From Nematostella vectensis (Eukaryota; Cnidaria; Anthozoa; Actiniaria; Edwardsiidae): a stretch of DNA of 64,000 nucleotides. The notes beneath the pieces are model-generated. The model made no database searches. It was not told where the DNA came from and was given only the letters and a program-made list of their open reading frames with translations. The DNA lies in contig NC_064041.1 in NCBI RefSeq assembly GCF_932526225.1, positions 7,864,331-7,928,330 of the forward strand. Direction: 5' to 3'. The translations under genes and the position numbers were made by a program. The first letter of the stretch is position 1. Every line of letters begins with the position of its first letter. Below are positions 25,801 through 32,500 of this stretch, in pieces.

Positions 25801-27012
25801 GTGTGCAAAACACTGCTCAGGTATGACGTCATTACCGATACGATGGGGGAGTGGGTGGGGGCAATGTGTCGACAGGAGACAGTACAATGATGAGTGTTTG
25901 AACACTACACAAGTGAGTAATTTGCAAGACGATGGGGGAGGAGGTGGGGATTGTGCGCGACCGTGAGCAGGTGCGTAATCAGGGGGTGCGCGCGCATCCC
26001 CCGTTTGTGGCCAAAAGTGGGTCATTTCTTATTAAGGAATCTTCAAACACTATGCTTTCTCCATATGATACCTATGACTGCGCAACCCCCTCCCCCCCCC
26101 CCCCCCCCCCCTCGGTCAATCCTGGGTACGCGCCTGATAGGTGTCAAGATTGAGAGATAAATATGTGAACAAGCGAAAAGAGTTTATTGACGATTTTTTT
26201 GTTGCCAGCCTTTTCTTGACGAAAATCGTCATTTCCAAGAACCATTATCTTTATATGAGATGCGTGAACGGGAAAACTCCAGTGCATTTAAATATAGACA
26301 TATACCGCACATACAGGGCAATACAAACCAACTGCTGATACTATGTTCTATATGGGGTGGATTGCTGCTCCCCCACATATTTCAAAGAATTATACGTAAG
26401 TGACCTGTTGTGACGTGGCTTTTCCCTTCATATTGCTTTTGTATCCTCCACCCCCCCCCCCCCCCAATATTTCGAGGCCTGCTACAGCTATGATGAGGCT
26501 GACTAGTCCCCAGTCGAAACGCAAGTTTTCGGAAGGGAGATTTCGAATGGGAAAGGGAAGGAAGCAAAAAACGTCTCTTCCCTTTCTCTTTTCTCTCCCC
26601 TTCATGCCCTGCGCGCCTCTTTAACCCTTCCCTTGAGGCGGCTTTGCGACGTCTCCGAAAACCATGTGAGACGACTGGAGACGAGTCAGCTGCTAAGGCA
26701 GTTTCTATTTAATTAGACTACGAGTTCGAGTTTTCTAGGAGTCAATAGATAGTCAACGAGGCGCGTAGAAAACGAGAACGAATAGTCTTATTGTTTTAGT
26801 ATAAATCCACTCACATACTACCTACTACGCCGGGTTTTTTCGCTACTCGCTATCTATCGCTTAATAGATAGTGAGTACGGGAGCCAATCAAATTGCTGGA
26901 TTCGTGATAGTATGTGAGTAGTAGATTTATACTAATAGTAGATATAACTGTATTTCTTGTCTTTTAGGTTGAGGCTGGCTGGGATGACGAGGACTGGGCG
27001 GACCTGAATTAA
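4691..27012 (+). CDS. SCYL3: SCY1-like pseudokinase 3 (PACE-1), 15 coding exons
   Basis: Coding exons: 4691-4879, 5407-5709, 5899-5955, 6203-6305, 6605-6666, 8704-8747, 9566-9643, 13863-14002, 14595-14652, 18549-18684, 19958-20098, 20237-20276, 23655-23960, 24912-25468, 26968-27012. They join in one frame to about 752 aa, close to vertebrate SCYL3 (about 740). Order: N-terminal Gly2 for myristoylation (MGAECS), a degenerate kinase fold (residues 30-255), HEAT-type helices (280-440, with MLIGLRDTDDSLVSATFHAL), a charged coiled coil (about 490-550), and an acidic tail ending GWDDEDWADLN. The catalytic motifs are lost: the HRD position reads LSHN and the DFG position reads LGG. The family acts as a scaffold in Golgi/ER trafficking and human SCYL3 binds ezrin. 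Assignment rests on remembered homology, supported by exact phase agreement at all 14 introns. Confidence 0.93.
4990..5285. repeat. diverged tandem duplication in SCYL3 intron 1
   Basis: Two adjacent copies of roughly 140 bp share GGGGAGTGGCC, GGTATCATGAG and CATAGAAGGAGCACCTAG, in direct orientation. No coding content. Confidence 0.7.
5407..9643 (+). CDS. SCYL3: SCYL3 coding exons 2-7: pseudokinase domain
   Basis: Exons 5407-5709, 5899-5955, 6203-6305, 6605-6666, 8704-8747 and 9566-9643 encode residues 64-279. Landmarks in order: LRHPAILKYYSS (after helix C), VTEPVEPLEHVL (hinge), IVQALVFLHDNGGLSHNSV (catalytic-loop position lacking Arg-Asp), WKLGGM (in place of DFG), DAYAFGMFVCDVLE (helix F), and the C-lobe end RPKLCTLLDNEFFKNDYLDV, which leads into the HEAT region. 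The missing HRD and DFG acids are normal for the SCY1-like family and mean catalysis is not expected. Confidence 0.9.
6878..7373. mobile_element. TTAA-flanked MITE of about 496 bp
   Basis: The left end TTAAACACGAGGTTCCACTA and the right end TAGCGGAACCTCGTGTTTAA are inverted repeats that extend imperfectly for about 50 bp (GGAGAGCTTCTC against GGAGCTTTCTC, then CCTGGGCTC against GAGCCCGGG). TTAA occurs at both edges. It lies in SCYL3 intron 5 and has no ORF of note. Confidence 0.8.
7589..8132. mobile_element. MITE family B (TTCGCG-rich), copy 1
   Basis: The element starts TACCTTATT and ends AAAGTGTAGTAAGGTA, with repeated TTCGCGAAAATAAAGTG-like motifs near both ends. The middle (about 7860-8010) is the reverse complement of part of the element at 45331-45707. 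A shorter relative is at 9737-9939. No coding capacity. Confidence 0.7.
8140..8703. other. SCYL3 intron 5, unremarkable
   Basis: AT-rich intron sequence leading to the acceptor TTATTGCAG at 8703. No repeat or gene recognised. Confidence 0.5.
8789..8939. mobile_element. MITE family C, copy 1, with internal poly-C
   Basis: Bounded by CAGGTGCGTACACAGG and CTGGGTATGCGCCTG, which are imperfect inverted repeats. The interior contains GCGCGCGCACCCCC, TCATTTCTTAT, CATATGATACCTATGACTGC and a run of C. A second copy lies at 25968-26136 with the same order of motifs. Confidence 0.75.
9073..9330. mobile_element. MITE with CAGGCCC ends and poly-G/poly-C arms
   Basis: It begins CAGGCCCATCCACAGGATTT and ends CCCCTCGGTACGGGCCTG. 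Long G runs (about 9151-9170) and C runs (about 9301-9316) lie in opposite arms and could pair. The several ORFs across it are low-complexity artefacts. Confidence 0.55.
9737..9939. mobile_element. MITE family B, short copy
   Basis: A near-palindromic element with ends TACCTTATTACATTTTCGCG and AAAGTGTAATAAGGTA, filled with TTCGCGA-type motifs. It lies just downstream of SCYL3 exon 7. Confidence 0.8.
10161..10201. mobile_element. fragment of MITE family A
   Basis: The sequence CAAAGCCGCATTATCACCAG continues to TTACTTCCGGTCGATTACG, joining the left terminal repeat directly to the mirror of the right one. This suggests a solo-end or internally deleted copy. Confidence 0.6.
10491..11540. mobile_element. 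compound foldback element in SCYL3 intron 7
   Basis: Two nested inverted repeats. The first has arms of 51 bp at 10491-10541 and 10611-10661 that differ at one position (motif TTAGCGCTAACCAGCG), separated by 69 bp. The second pairs about 10925-11125 with 11265-11480 (shared GAGGTAATTACAGG against CCTGTAATTACCTCC). GGAACCGGCCCC and AACCCTGGGTTAGCGCTAA motifs recur between and after them. No protein is encoded. Confidence 0.75.
11547..12010. repeat. two adjoining short tandem arrays in SCYL3 intron 7
   Basis: 11547-11690 holds about four imperfect units with CCATAAATGTAA and ACACGTCGCCC. 11695-12005 holds about two and a half units of roughly 125 bp with CGGCAATACTCATAT and CATCATAGAAACATC, and TGACGTCAT palindromes that resemble CRE sites. 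No coding content. Confidence 0.7.
12503..12858. mobile_element. MITE with CATACCTGTCAACTC ends
   Basis: The left end CATACCTGTCAACTCTCCCG and the right end TTTTCGGAGGTTGACAGGTATG are inverted repeats. The interior has no ORF. A diverged element with similar ends (CATAGCTGTCAAC) lies at 62308-62497. Confidence 0.75.
13004..13257. mobile_element. 254-bp MITE family A, copy 2
   Basis: Same ends and TTAA edges as the copy at 3715-3967, with only scattered substitutions throughout. Confidence 0.85.
13375..13760. mobile_element. MITE with CAGTACTTACCCGCTTATAAG ends
   Basis: The left end CAGTACTTACCCGCTTATAA and the right end TTATAAGCGGGTAAGTACTG are perfect inverted repeats at each edge. Internal AAGAACCT and TAGCCTAAA motifs recur. 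The first 60 bases of the window carry related GTTTAGGCTACCTTG text. It ends about 100 bp before SCYL3 exon 8. Confidence 0.8.
13863..20276 (+). CDS. SCYL3: SCYL3 coding exons 8-12: HEAT-type region
   Basis: Exons 13863-14002, 14595-14652, 18549-18684, 19958-20098 and 20237-20276 encode about residues 279-450. Helical pairs typical of the SCY1 C-terminal repeats are visible: VVAKRLLPRLLNRFVLAEP, HCVPILSKLWTIKDLHVRM and LIGLRDTDDSLVSATFHALA followed by LVPLLGGEVVVGGQ, a strongly conserved family signature. The 40-nt exon at 20237-20276 (FSMGVSPVTKNNT) was found because phase continuity between 20098 and 23655 required an exon of length 3n+1. It has an acceptor TTCTCAG and a donor GTAAGT. Confidence 0.88.
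14030..14340. repeat. ATC/CAT trinucleotide microsatellite
   Basis: Long runs of CATCAT, ATCATC and CACCAC with CGTCGT interruptions follow the donor of SCYL3 exon 8. The translations are His- or Ser-rich artefacts. Confidence 0.95.
14400..14559. mobile_element. internally deleted, diverged MITE family A copy
   Basis: The internal family A motifs (GGCCATCCGCT, AAGAAACTTCCAATAG, CACACTGCTTT, ATCATCGGAGA, GTTACGTAA) are retained in order between TTAA edges, but the outer left arm is missing. Confidence 0.65.
14653..16537. other. SCYL3 intron 9, part upstream of the nested GPCR
   Basis: AT-rich non-coding sequence. A G18 run lies at 14818-14835. A 54-bp direct repeat (AAACTTATTATTTTTTCAG and CATGAATTGTTAGG) lies at about 15990-16090. 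No exon was seen. The part nearest 16537 would hold the 3' UTR of the antisense GPCR. Confidence 0.5.
16538..17506 (-). CDS. intronless class A (rhodopsin-like) GPCR nested antisense in SCYL3 intron 9
   Basis: A single 322-aa open frame with seven hydrophobic segments. TM1 has GNGLVMYII, TM2 LSLAVADFCVG, the TM3 end DRYLAIVHP, and TM7 NSAPNFFVYALMKNDFRNEV leading into helix 8. NNT near the N-terminus is a likely glycosylation site. Oddities: the NPxxY motif reads NFFVY with Pro moved two places upstream, the CWxP motif of TM6 is absent (FLVCSSFLQYW), and the usual Cys pair of TM3/ECL2 is not evident. Intronless rhodopsin-type receptors are abundant in cnidarians. The ligand cannot be told; amine- or lipid-like lineages are possible. 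Upstream bases give no clear promoter. Confidence 0.88.
   Translation of the reverse strand: MMNLSVLEKEMNAISWNNTKGGGTMQRPTWYWVLRVIMTLLTVLGNGLVMYIIASRKRLRQRRSPNWYILSLAVADFCVGVYNGPSLFLYVWLPVTYSPETWAILEFFMNVFLIASVANLFALTLDRYLAIVHPFTHHNLVNSNGCLAMIVIAWMVALLQRIPFLVLKLNNAESSTFLRYQIFYIPTFVILPNIFMIYAYVRIAFVARRHLKHMRATDVQESSNSTTNPSNTRQRRLETRHRNASTAAVGVVIAIFLVCSSFLQYWLICNYFDVPTCNENESNIRFYAMVLMRYFNSAPNFFVYALMKNDFRNEVRSLFSCL
17507..18548. other. SCYL3 intron 9, part downstream of the GPCR start
   Basis: It would contain the antisense GPCR promoter and 5' UTR. No transposon ends or other exon seen. The SCYL3 acceptor TATCTTCCCAG precedes 18549. Confidence 0.45.
18795..19230. mobile_element. diverged, inverted relative of the 27488-28481 element
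   Basis: Read against the reverse complement of 27720-28010, this stretch shares in order AAAGCCAAACAAA, CAGAATA, TGTAAACAATTTT, ATTCA.TAGAAAATT, AATTATGCCCAA and ATGATGTCCTGAG.CACTCTC. It therefore represents the same dispersed repeat family. No transposase is visible. Confidence 0.6.
19285..19500. repeat. dispersed repeat, inverted relative at 35690-35830
   Basis: The text CCGCCATTTTGTCATCCTAG, GTACCAAGTGTGAAAAAG and CCATTTCCATCGGC reappears as its reverse complement in CCDC18 intron 4. Non-coding. Confidence 0.6.
20300..20430. repeat. ATC microsatellite after SCYL3 exon 12
   Basis: Runs of ATCATC and GTCATC with interruptions. The Met-rich or Asp-rich antisense ORFs across it are artefacts. 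Confidence 0.9.
20920..22640. repeat. 57-bp minisatellite with a 750-bp higher-order duplication in SCYL3 intron 12
   Basis: About 30 units of a 50-60 bp motif (CCGCGAAACATCATGCAATT, then TGGTGTGCAAACAGCTCA and TTTAGATTTTCTC). Two blocks of about 400 bp, starting near 20930 and 21680, are almost identical and offset by exactly 750 bp. The 57-bp units keep the frame open for up to 170 codons (RNIMQFGVQTAHLDFLI), but there is no phase-compatible role for this in SCYL3. Confidence 0.9.
22641..23654. other. SCYL3 intron 12, 3' part
   Basis: Contains repeated TCACGAATCACGAA-type text at 22663-23100. A rough inverted pair lies around 23300-23500 (GTTTCAAACGACGCGCTGTG against CACAGCGCGTCGTTTGGAAG), probably a MITE of about 200 bp with ends near 23270 and 23585. 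No exon recognised. Confidence 0.5.
23655..25468 (+). CDS. SCYL3: SCYL3 coding exons 13-14: charged coiled coil and acidic tail
   Basis: Exon 13 (23655-23960) encodes a Lys/Glu/Arg-rich helix of about 60 residues (KERNRQKHREEMERKREKL and beyond), which should form a coiled coil. Exon 14 (24912-25468) is disordered and acidic, with DDDFEDWDEFETAEPEPEPEP and the motif PDFFSDMQPELEF, which corresponds to the DWFADM.PE region of vertebrate SCYL3. Its donor CAG|GTATGA at 25468/25469 is the first of six tandem copies. Phase: enters after one base, leaves in phase 0. Confidence 0.88.
24090..24740. repeat. 31-bp minisatellite in SCYL3 intron 13
   Basis: About 20 units of CTTTACATCAGTATCTACTA followed by ACAAGCCATACT, very homogeneous with scattered single changes. 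It does not include a splice site of the flanking exons. Confidence 0.95.
25385..25945 (+). repeat. minisatellite spanning the SCYL3 exon 14 donor
   Basis: About six units of 80-93 bp with GATACGATGGGGGAG, AATGTGTCGACTGGGTACAG and ACACTGCGCAG|GTATGACGTC. The first unit ends exon 14; the donor is repeated at 25562, 25655, 25735, 25821 and 25913 (the last as AAGTGAGT). Read-through from the first donor meets TGA at once (GTA TGA), so only splicing at the first copy keeps the SCYL3 C-terminus. Confidence 0.9.
25968..26136. mobile_element. MITE family C, copy 2
   Basis: Ends CAGGTGCGTAATCAGG and CCTGGGTACGCGCCTG, with the same interior motifs and poly-C as 8789-8939. Confidence 0.75.
26137..26796. 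other. SCYL3 intron 14, mostly unremarkable
   Basis: Non-coding, with a C15 run at 26450-26465. No exon or element ends recognised before the small foldback at 26797. Confidence 0.5.
26797..26935. mobile_element. 139-bp foldback MITE before the last SCYL3 exon
   Basis: TTAGTATAAATC and CTCACATACTA at the left are mirrored by TAGTATGTGAG and GATTTATACTAA at the right, with an inner hairpin around CTATCTATCGCTTAATAGATAG. It ends 32 bp upstream of exon 15. Confidence 0.7.
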
Positions 27013-27104
27013 GGGGGAAATAAACAATGAAATAAGGAGAAAATATTTTTTAAAGAATATAGTTAGGAATGTATTAAGCAGTGAATATAAAATCCCAGAA
27101 TAAA
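26968..27104 (+). CDS. SCYL3: SCYL3 last coding exon and 3' UTR with poly(A) signals
   Basis: Acceptor TTGTCTTTTAG, then 14 codons (VEAGWDDEDWADLN) and TAA at 27010-27012. The acidic tryptophan-containing end is typical of SCY1-like proteins. Canonical AATAAA signals follow at 27019-27024 and 27099-27104. The CDS ends at 27012; the rest is 3' UTR. Confidence 0.85.
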
Positions 27105-27487
27105 TCTATTCATCCCCGCAGAGGTAATCTTTTCCCTGTGTTGCTTCCCCAGAACTCTGCACTTGAAATTTACCGTTATAAGGTATTTATTCTTAATTCT
27201 CTCGGTCGATAAAGTTAGATTTTTTTCTGAATTATACAATGACGTTTTATATACTGATTGTAAGAAAGTAATTATTCAAAAATACAAGATTTCAACTGTG
27301 TTTTGTAAATCAACTATTATAAAGTCTCGTCAGCCCATATACTATTTGTGCTTTCTTGATTTGATACATAAACTATGATACATTGTTTTGAGATTATTAT
27401 TTCGCGATATCCTTGCATAATTAATATTCCAAGATTGAAGAGATTATTATTATTTTACCACGATTTTTAATTTCAAGAGATTACATC

Positions 27488-28481
27488 TTAACCCATTGAC
27501 TCCTGGCTATTTTTGAGCTGTATTTACAAAAAACAGACTGAAAACAGATACCTCCCCCCCCTATTCTGAGTTTTATACAGCCCGTCAAAGTAAAACACAG
27601 CTGCACCTAGTCAGCGGTATCCAAGCTTTCCAACAGTGCTTTGTGCTCCCCACTTTTAATCCCTCGTTGTGCTGAAGCAAGCACAAGTTGATGGTTGCTT
27701 GTATTTGTCATAAAAAATACAGCTATGAGCATATTAGGAGAGTGTCTCAGGACATCATGAAGTCTATTGGGCATAATTGAGTGCTTCGCTTATGGATATT
27801 TGCAAGCAAAGGTGGATTCATGATGATTTTTTTCTTGTTTGGCTTTGCCTGGATAAGAAAATAATTTTCTAATGAATCACCACATCTCTCCTAAATGCTG
27901 TCTTTTCTGAAACCAAATTGATTCCAAAATTGTTTACACTGCTATTCTGGGTCTGTATGACCTAGAATTGATTTGTTTGGCTTCGGGGTGAAAAGCATCT
28001 GACTTTGGGGAGAGGAGTGTTGACTGGCTCTCCCCTCGTGAATTTTTCCCTGGATCTCCCAGAATAATTTGCAATACGTAAAGGCATCTTCGTGGTTTTA
28101 CAAGCCTTCAAGGAGTGGACATTGTGTCTTGAGGCCATGGAAATGTACCTGGAGGATCAGAATAAAGGTATCTATATGTGTCTTGAGCTGTGTTTGCTGA
28201 TCTCTCTCCCTTGTGTGGTATTTTGAGCGTTTTATTGAGAGGGGGTGATTCTGCTTTTCTTCCCTTGTTCGATTTGAAATTTGTCAAAGAACCTGTGCTA
28301 TTATTTGACTTAAGAGTAGTTGCCAACACCTTGGTTGGATGCATATCTTCAAGACCATTTATCCCTTAGACTGATGCCTGAGTATCTTCATCTTGTTGTG
28401 TTTATTTTGCATTTATGAATTTTTTGGGTTGTGGGTACTTCCCAAAGCCGGTACAGGCCGGTTGAGGGGTCAATGTGTTAA
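27488..28481. mobile_element. TTAA-flanked non-autonomous element, about 1 kb, intergenic
   Basis: The left edge TTAACCCATTGACTCCTGGC and the right edge GGTTGAGGGGTCAATGTGTTAA form short imperfect inverted repeats with TTAA at each end. A diverged inverted relative sits at 18795-19230. No long ORF; a piggyBac-type or similar mobiliser is inferred from the TTAA only. Confidence 0.6.
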
Positions 28482-28984
28482 ATTACAAACAAAATCCAGG
28501 TGAAGGTCTTATAAGAATACTATATAGAATTGTTGGAGCTCTCGGTATAGAGTTCAACTAAACAACAGCATTTTGCAGCATCTAAAAAGAGAGGGTCACT
28601 CAATTAGGCGGCAATAGCCACACAGACATGCATCTTGTACATAGTTCCATCTTTCTGCTGGGTCTGTCAGACGCGCAGAAATATTCTTCAAAATCAAATT
28701 TTGGGAAAATGTACGGTTCTTTTTCTTGTTAGCTAACCATGCACAAGTTACCCCCACCCCTTCTTTCTGCGCAAACGGTTTGTGAGAAACAGAGTGAAAC
28801 TTCTGAATTTCCAGGAAGAAATTTGAGATAGCTGTTGAAAAAGCCGTATCGAATGATAATAAAAGACCAATAACTCGTGAGATGTTTCGAAACCAACGAA
28901 CGTTCGTGCTTATGTATGTTAAGTAGGCTTTGTGGTAAAGTACGCGTGTCGTGATTAGTCAAAAACGTGTAAAGAATAAAAAAC

Positions 28985-29504
28985 AAATATTTGTAGCCAA
29001 TCCCGTACAATGATTGGACAAATGTAATACTTGTCTATCAATTTTGATTAACACCAAAACACATTCCTCGGTTGTGCGAATTCCCCGCTGTGAAGCTACA
29101 GGCTTCAACTTCTTACTTGATCTCGCCTGTGATTGGTCGAGCCTTGACAGGACGCGCTGCCATTGGTTATCTGAAACCATAGGACAGAGTAAGCCATTCA
29201 AGTGTCGCGGCGGTTTTTCGTTAGAATCAACAGCGAAGTCACAACGGATTTAAAACTCGTTGAGAAGAACTGTAAAAGTTGGTCAAGGTAAATATATTGG
29301 TCTTGAACTAATTTTTTGGAGTTAGAAATCATCATTCCATCTTCTGGCATTGTGTAGGGTTTGCCGAGGTTGACTTTGAGCTTCAAATGGGCGAGTATTT
29401 GATGGACGTTCTAGATGCGATGGGAAGTTGACTTTCGGAAGTACACACAACGTGTTGTAGTTTTTGGCATGCGACTGCTGGAATACTGGCAATAAATCGC
29501 CAAA
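28985..29504 (+). promoter_or_regulatory. CCAAT-rich promoter and 5' UTR of the CCDC18 gene
   Basis: CCAAT boxes occur at about 28998 (forward) and, as ATTGG on this strand, at about 29012, 29131 and 29162. Clusters of this spacing are typical NF-Y promoters of cell-cycle and centrosome genes. No TATA box is evident. The transcription start is inferred to lie between about 29180 and 29450. Confidence 0.45.
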
Positions 29505-32500
29505 ATGAGTCGCAGATCAAGTGTTAGTAGTAGCAGTGTAAGTACTAGTATGAAATCTGGCCTTGAAGATGATCCACTTATGCGAGATTGCTATGATTTA
29601 CGGAGAAGACTTCTACAAACTGAGCAGTCACTTCAGAGTATGAAGCCTCCAAATATATCCGCTAGGTAAGTTGGAAATGTAGATGATATGTAATTACAAT
29701 GATCACACAGCACTTTTCTTCTAATAAATCCAAATTTACATTGATCAAAACCTACGAGATCAATTACATCAAACACGTAAACACAAAGCAATGTTATTAC
29801 AAACTCACTTTGAAATTGTATGGGTAACTTAAGTTATTATTAATTTTAAAGCACCCATGAAATCTTCAATATCTCTGTTAGCTTTTTTGTTAATAAAAAT
29901 TTATAAACAGGTGATAAAAAAATCATCCAATCAAAAAATCATTTTGACATAAAAGACATGTTGTGTATACCACACTTACACTATCTTATGTAAACAATGT
30001 TACTTGGCTAAAAAAATATTAGTCAGTATCTTACTTTTATAGATCTTACCTAAAGTGTATTATATAAGATTGTATTATAATTCATGTGTTCTCTAAGTGT
30101 TAGATTATATTATAATTCGCGTGTTCTCTCTAAATACAAGATAAATTCAACTCCTGTTACTAAGTAACTTGGCCATTCCCCTTTACTGTTCCTTTTAGTT
30201 CTATACAAACACACTGCTGTTGCAAAGAAATATTTTGTTTCACTGCTTTGTAGAGTTATCTCCTTGTATTGTGAATATACTATTGAGTATTTTAACAAAA
30301 TGTTGTGAAAGACACTAATTTAAATAATTATCAGGGATTACAGAGTGATGTAGAGAGAGAAGAAATGTCTTTTTATGTTTGAACAAGCCTATAAAACACT
30401 CGACCGTCCATTTTCTCTTTACACATAAATTAACATTTATGATGCCATATTCAGTTTCAAAAGTATTAACATGATTCTTTATACAAGTTCTTCTTTATTC
30501 AATTCAGATATGCATATTACATTGGTTACTACAGTGTTTTGAAATCTGAAATTAAACTGTGTTTGGCATTACTCGCTCTAAATGATCAATTACACCCACA
30601 AAGAAACTTCGATTAGACAAACTTCTTTCAATATTTTAAAATATTTTTTTGCATTTTCCATCATCAGAGATTGTTAGGTAATCGGCCAGAAGTAAACTGG
30701 TGACAATGCGGCTTTAAATTATAGCAGCGGGTAAAAAGGTGTTTTCCTTTGACATGATCCTGGTGAGACGCACGATTTGATATTGATTAAGCCTGTTGCA
30801 GTTTCTCATTGTTCTCTCATTTATAATTATCATGTTTATTTTTTTAACCTGTAGAATTCAGGATAAGGCTTATCTATTGAGTTTGTTGTGGCCCCCCGCT
30901 ATTCTTTTACAATTCAGTAGTCTTTAACCATAAAATAGAAACCTCCCTTTGTATTCACATACTTGGCAAACATCCTAAGATTGAAAGCTTTATAAATAAA
31001 ACCTTTATGATTACAACATGGACTAAAAAGTGTCAGTGTTCGAACACTAGCTGGTTTGTAGTCATGTCTCTTGGATGTTACCAACTCCAAACTGTGAGAA
31101 GTGTACAGCTTTTCAATGCAAGAAAATGTTCTATTTGTTCTACAATTTGTCAAACAAGGTACTGTTACTGTAATTGATAAATATTCCACAGTGAAGTCCT
31201 TGATCATAGATGTTTTTTGAGCTGAAAATTAAAGCCTTGCTTGTTAAACCAATTTTCACTTCTAAGAATTTCATTGAGTGGTTATGTACTAATTGAAGCC
31301 CTTGATCATAGATGTTTTTTGAGCTGAAAATTAAAGCCTTGCTTGTTAAACCAATTTTCACTTCTAAGAATTTCATTGAGTGGTTATGTACTAATTGAAG
31401 CCCTTGATCATAGATGTTTTTTGAGCTGAAAATTAAAGCCTTGCTTGTTAAACCAATTTTCACTTCTAAGAATTTTCATTGAGTGGTTATGTACCATTTT
31501 TGTGCACAACATTAATCTGTGAACTTCTCTAAAGCTACTCAAATTAACTTGATAATGTATACATACATAACTGATCTTTTCCACAAAAACACTTTAATAC
31601 GTACATTAATATATTATTCCTCTTTATACAATGGGATACTAATTTTGAAATCCTTGTTCTTCCAGCAGAGAAAAAAAATAGAGCTTATGTGAAAGTATAC
31701 CCCAGATCCTTAATTATGTTATCTTTTTAGTGACAAGTCAAGACCAACATCCAGAACTCAGCAAAGCTATGACAGGAAAAAAGATACTGCAACAGATATT
31801 GACAGAAACTATCGGCTCAGTCCAGATGATGCCAGGTACAGTTATAGTAATCACTGCTAAATCTTTTTCCCACACCTCTGGATATATAAAATGTTATAGC
31901 ACTTTCTTGAAAATATTTGAAGAATAAGGGAAGGGAGGATACATGTACTCTAAGTGGTGAAGGGGGTGATTAACAGTTAGTTCTTTCTTTCTTCTGTTTC
32001 TCTTCCATGTTGATTTTTGCACCGGAATATTTCTCTGCTTTTTTCTCAAACTAGGAAGAGACACTGGGTTTGGCATACCTTGTAATTTTTAGCAATCAGC
32101 TTGTTGAACAACTTGAAAATGGTGTTTGAGCAAGGTGCTTTTGCCCCACAAACCCCACCTTACACCACCACCTTAAAAAACACACACGTGTGTAAGTTAC
32201 ATTTTGATATGTACCAGACAGCTAAAGTTTAGAACTACATCTACAAAAATGAACCCATCCCTGTTAATGACAACACTTGTAGTTCCTAATAATTTTGTGG
32301 TCTTTCCCTACCCATTTTCAGTTTTGTTACATACTGTTCATACAGAATTTCTTGTGTGAAAATAGAAAGACTGTAGAAATAGGGAGTGTATTTGTTTCTT
32401 CTCCCAGCCATCATAAAGTATTTGACATGGACACAATGTATTTCCATCTATACTTTAGAGACAGAAAGGCTGTGACCTCAAATAGGCAAACCACCAGGCA

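Larger units (their letters stand above)
29666..31730. other. CCDC18 intron 1
   Basis: AT-rich intron. It contains a 5'-truncated MITE family A copy (30565-30717) and a three-unit repeat (31201-31493), described separately. No further exon seen. Confidence 0.5.

Noticed and set aside
25361-25813. 150-codon minus-strand ORF with TVPSRHIAPDPSP repeats
   Set aside because: Antisense reading of the donor-containing minisatellite after SCYL3 exon 14.
31140-31463. 107-codon minus-strand repeat ORF
   Set aside because: Created by three 102-bp intronic units; no splice sites, homology or start context.
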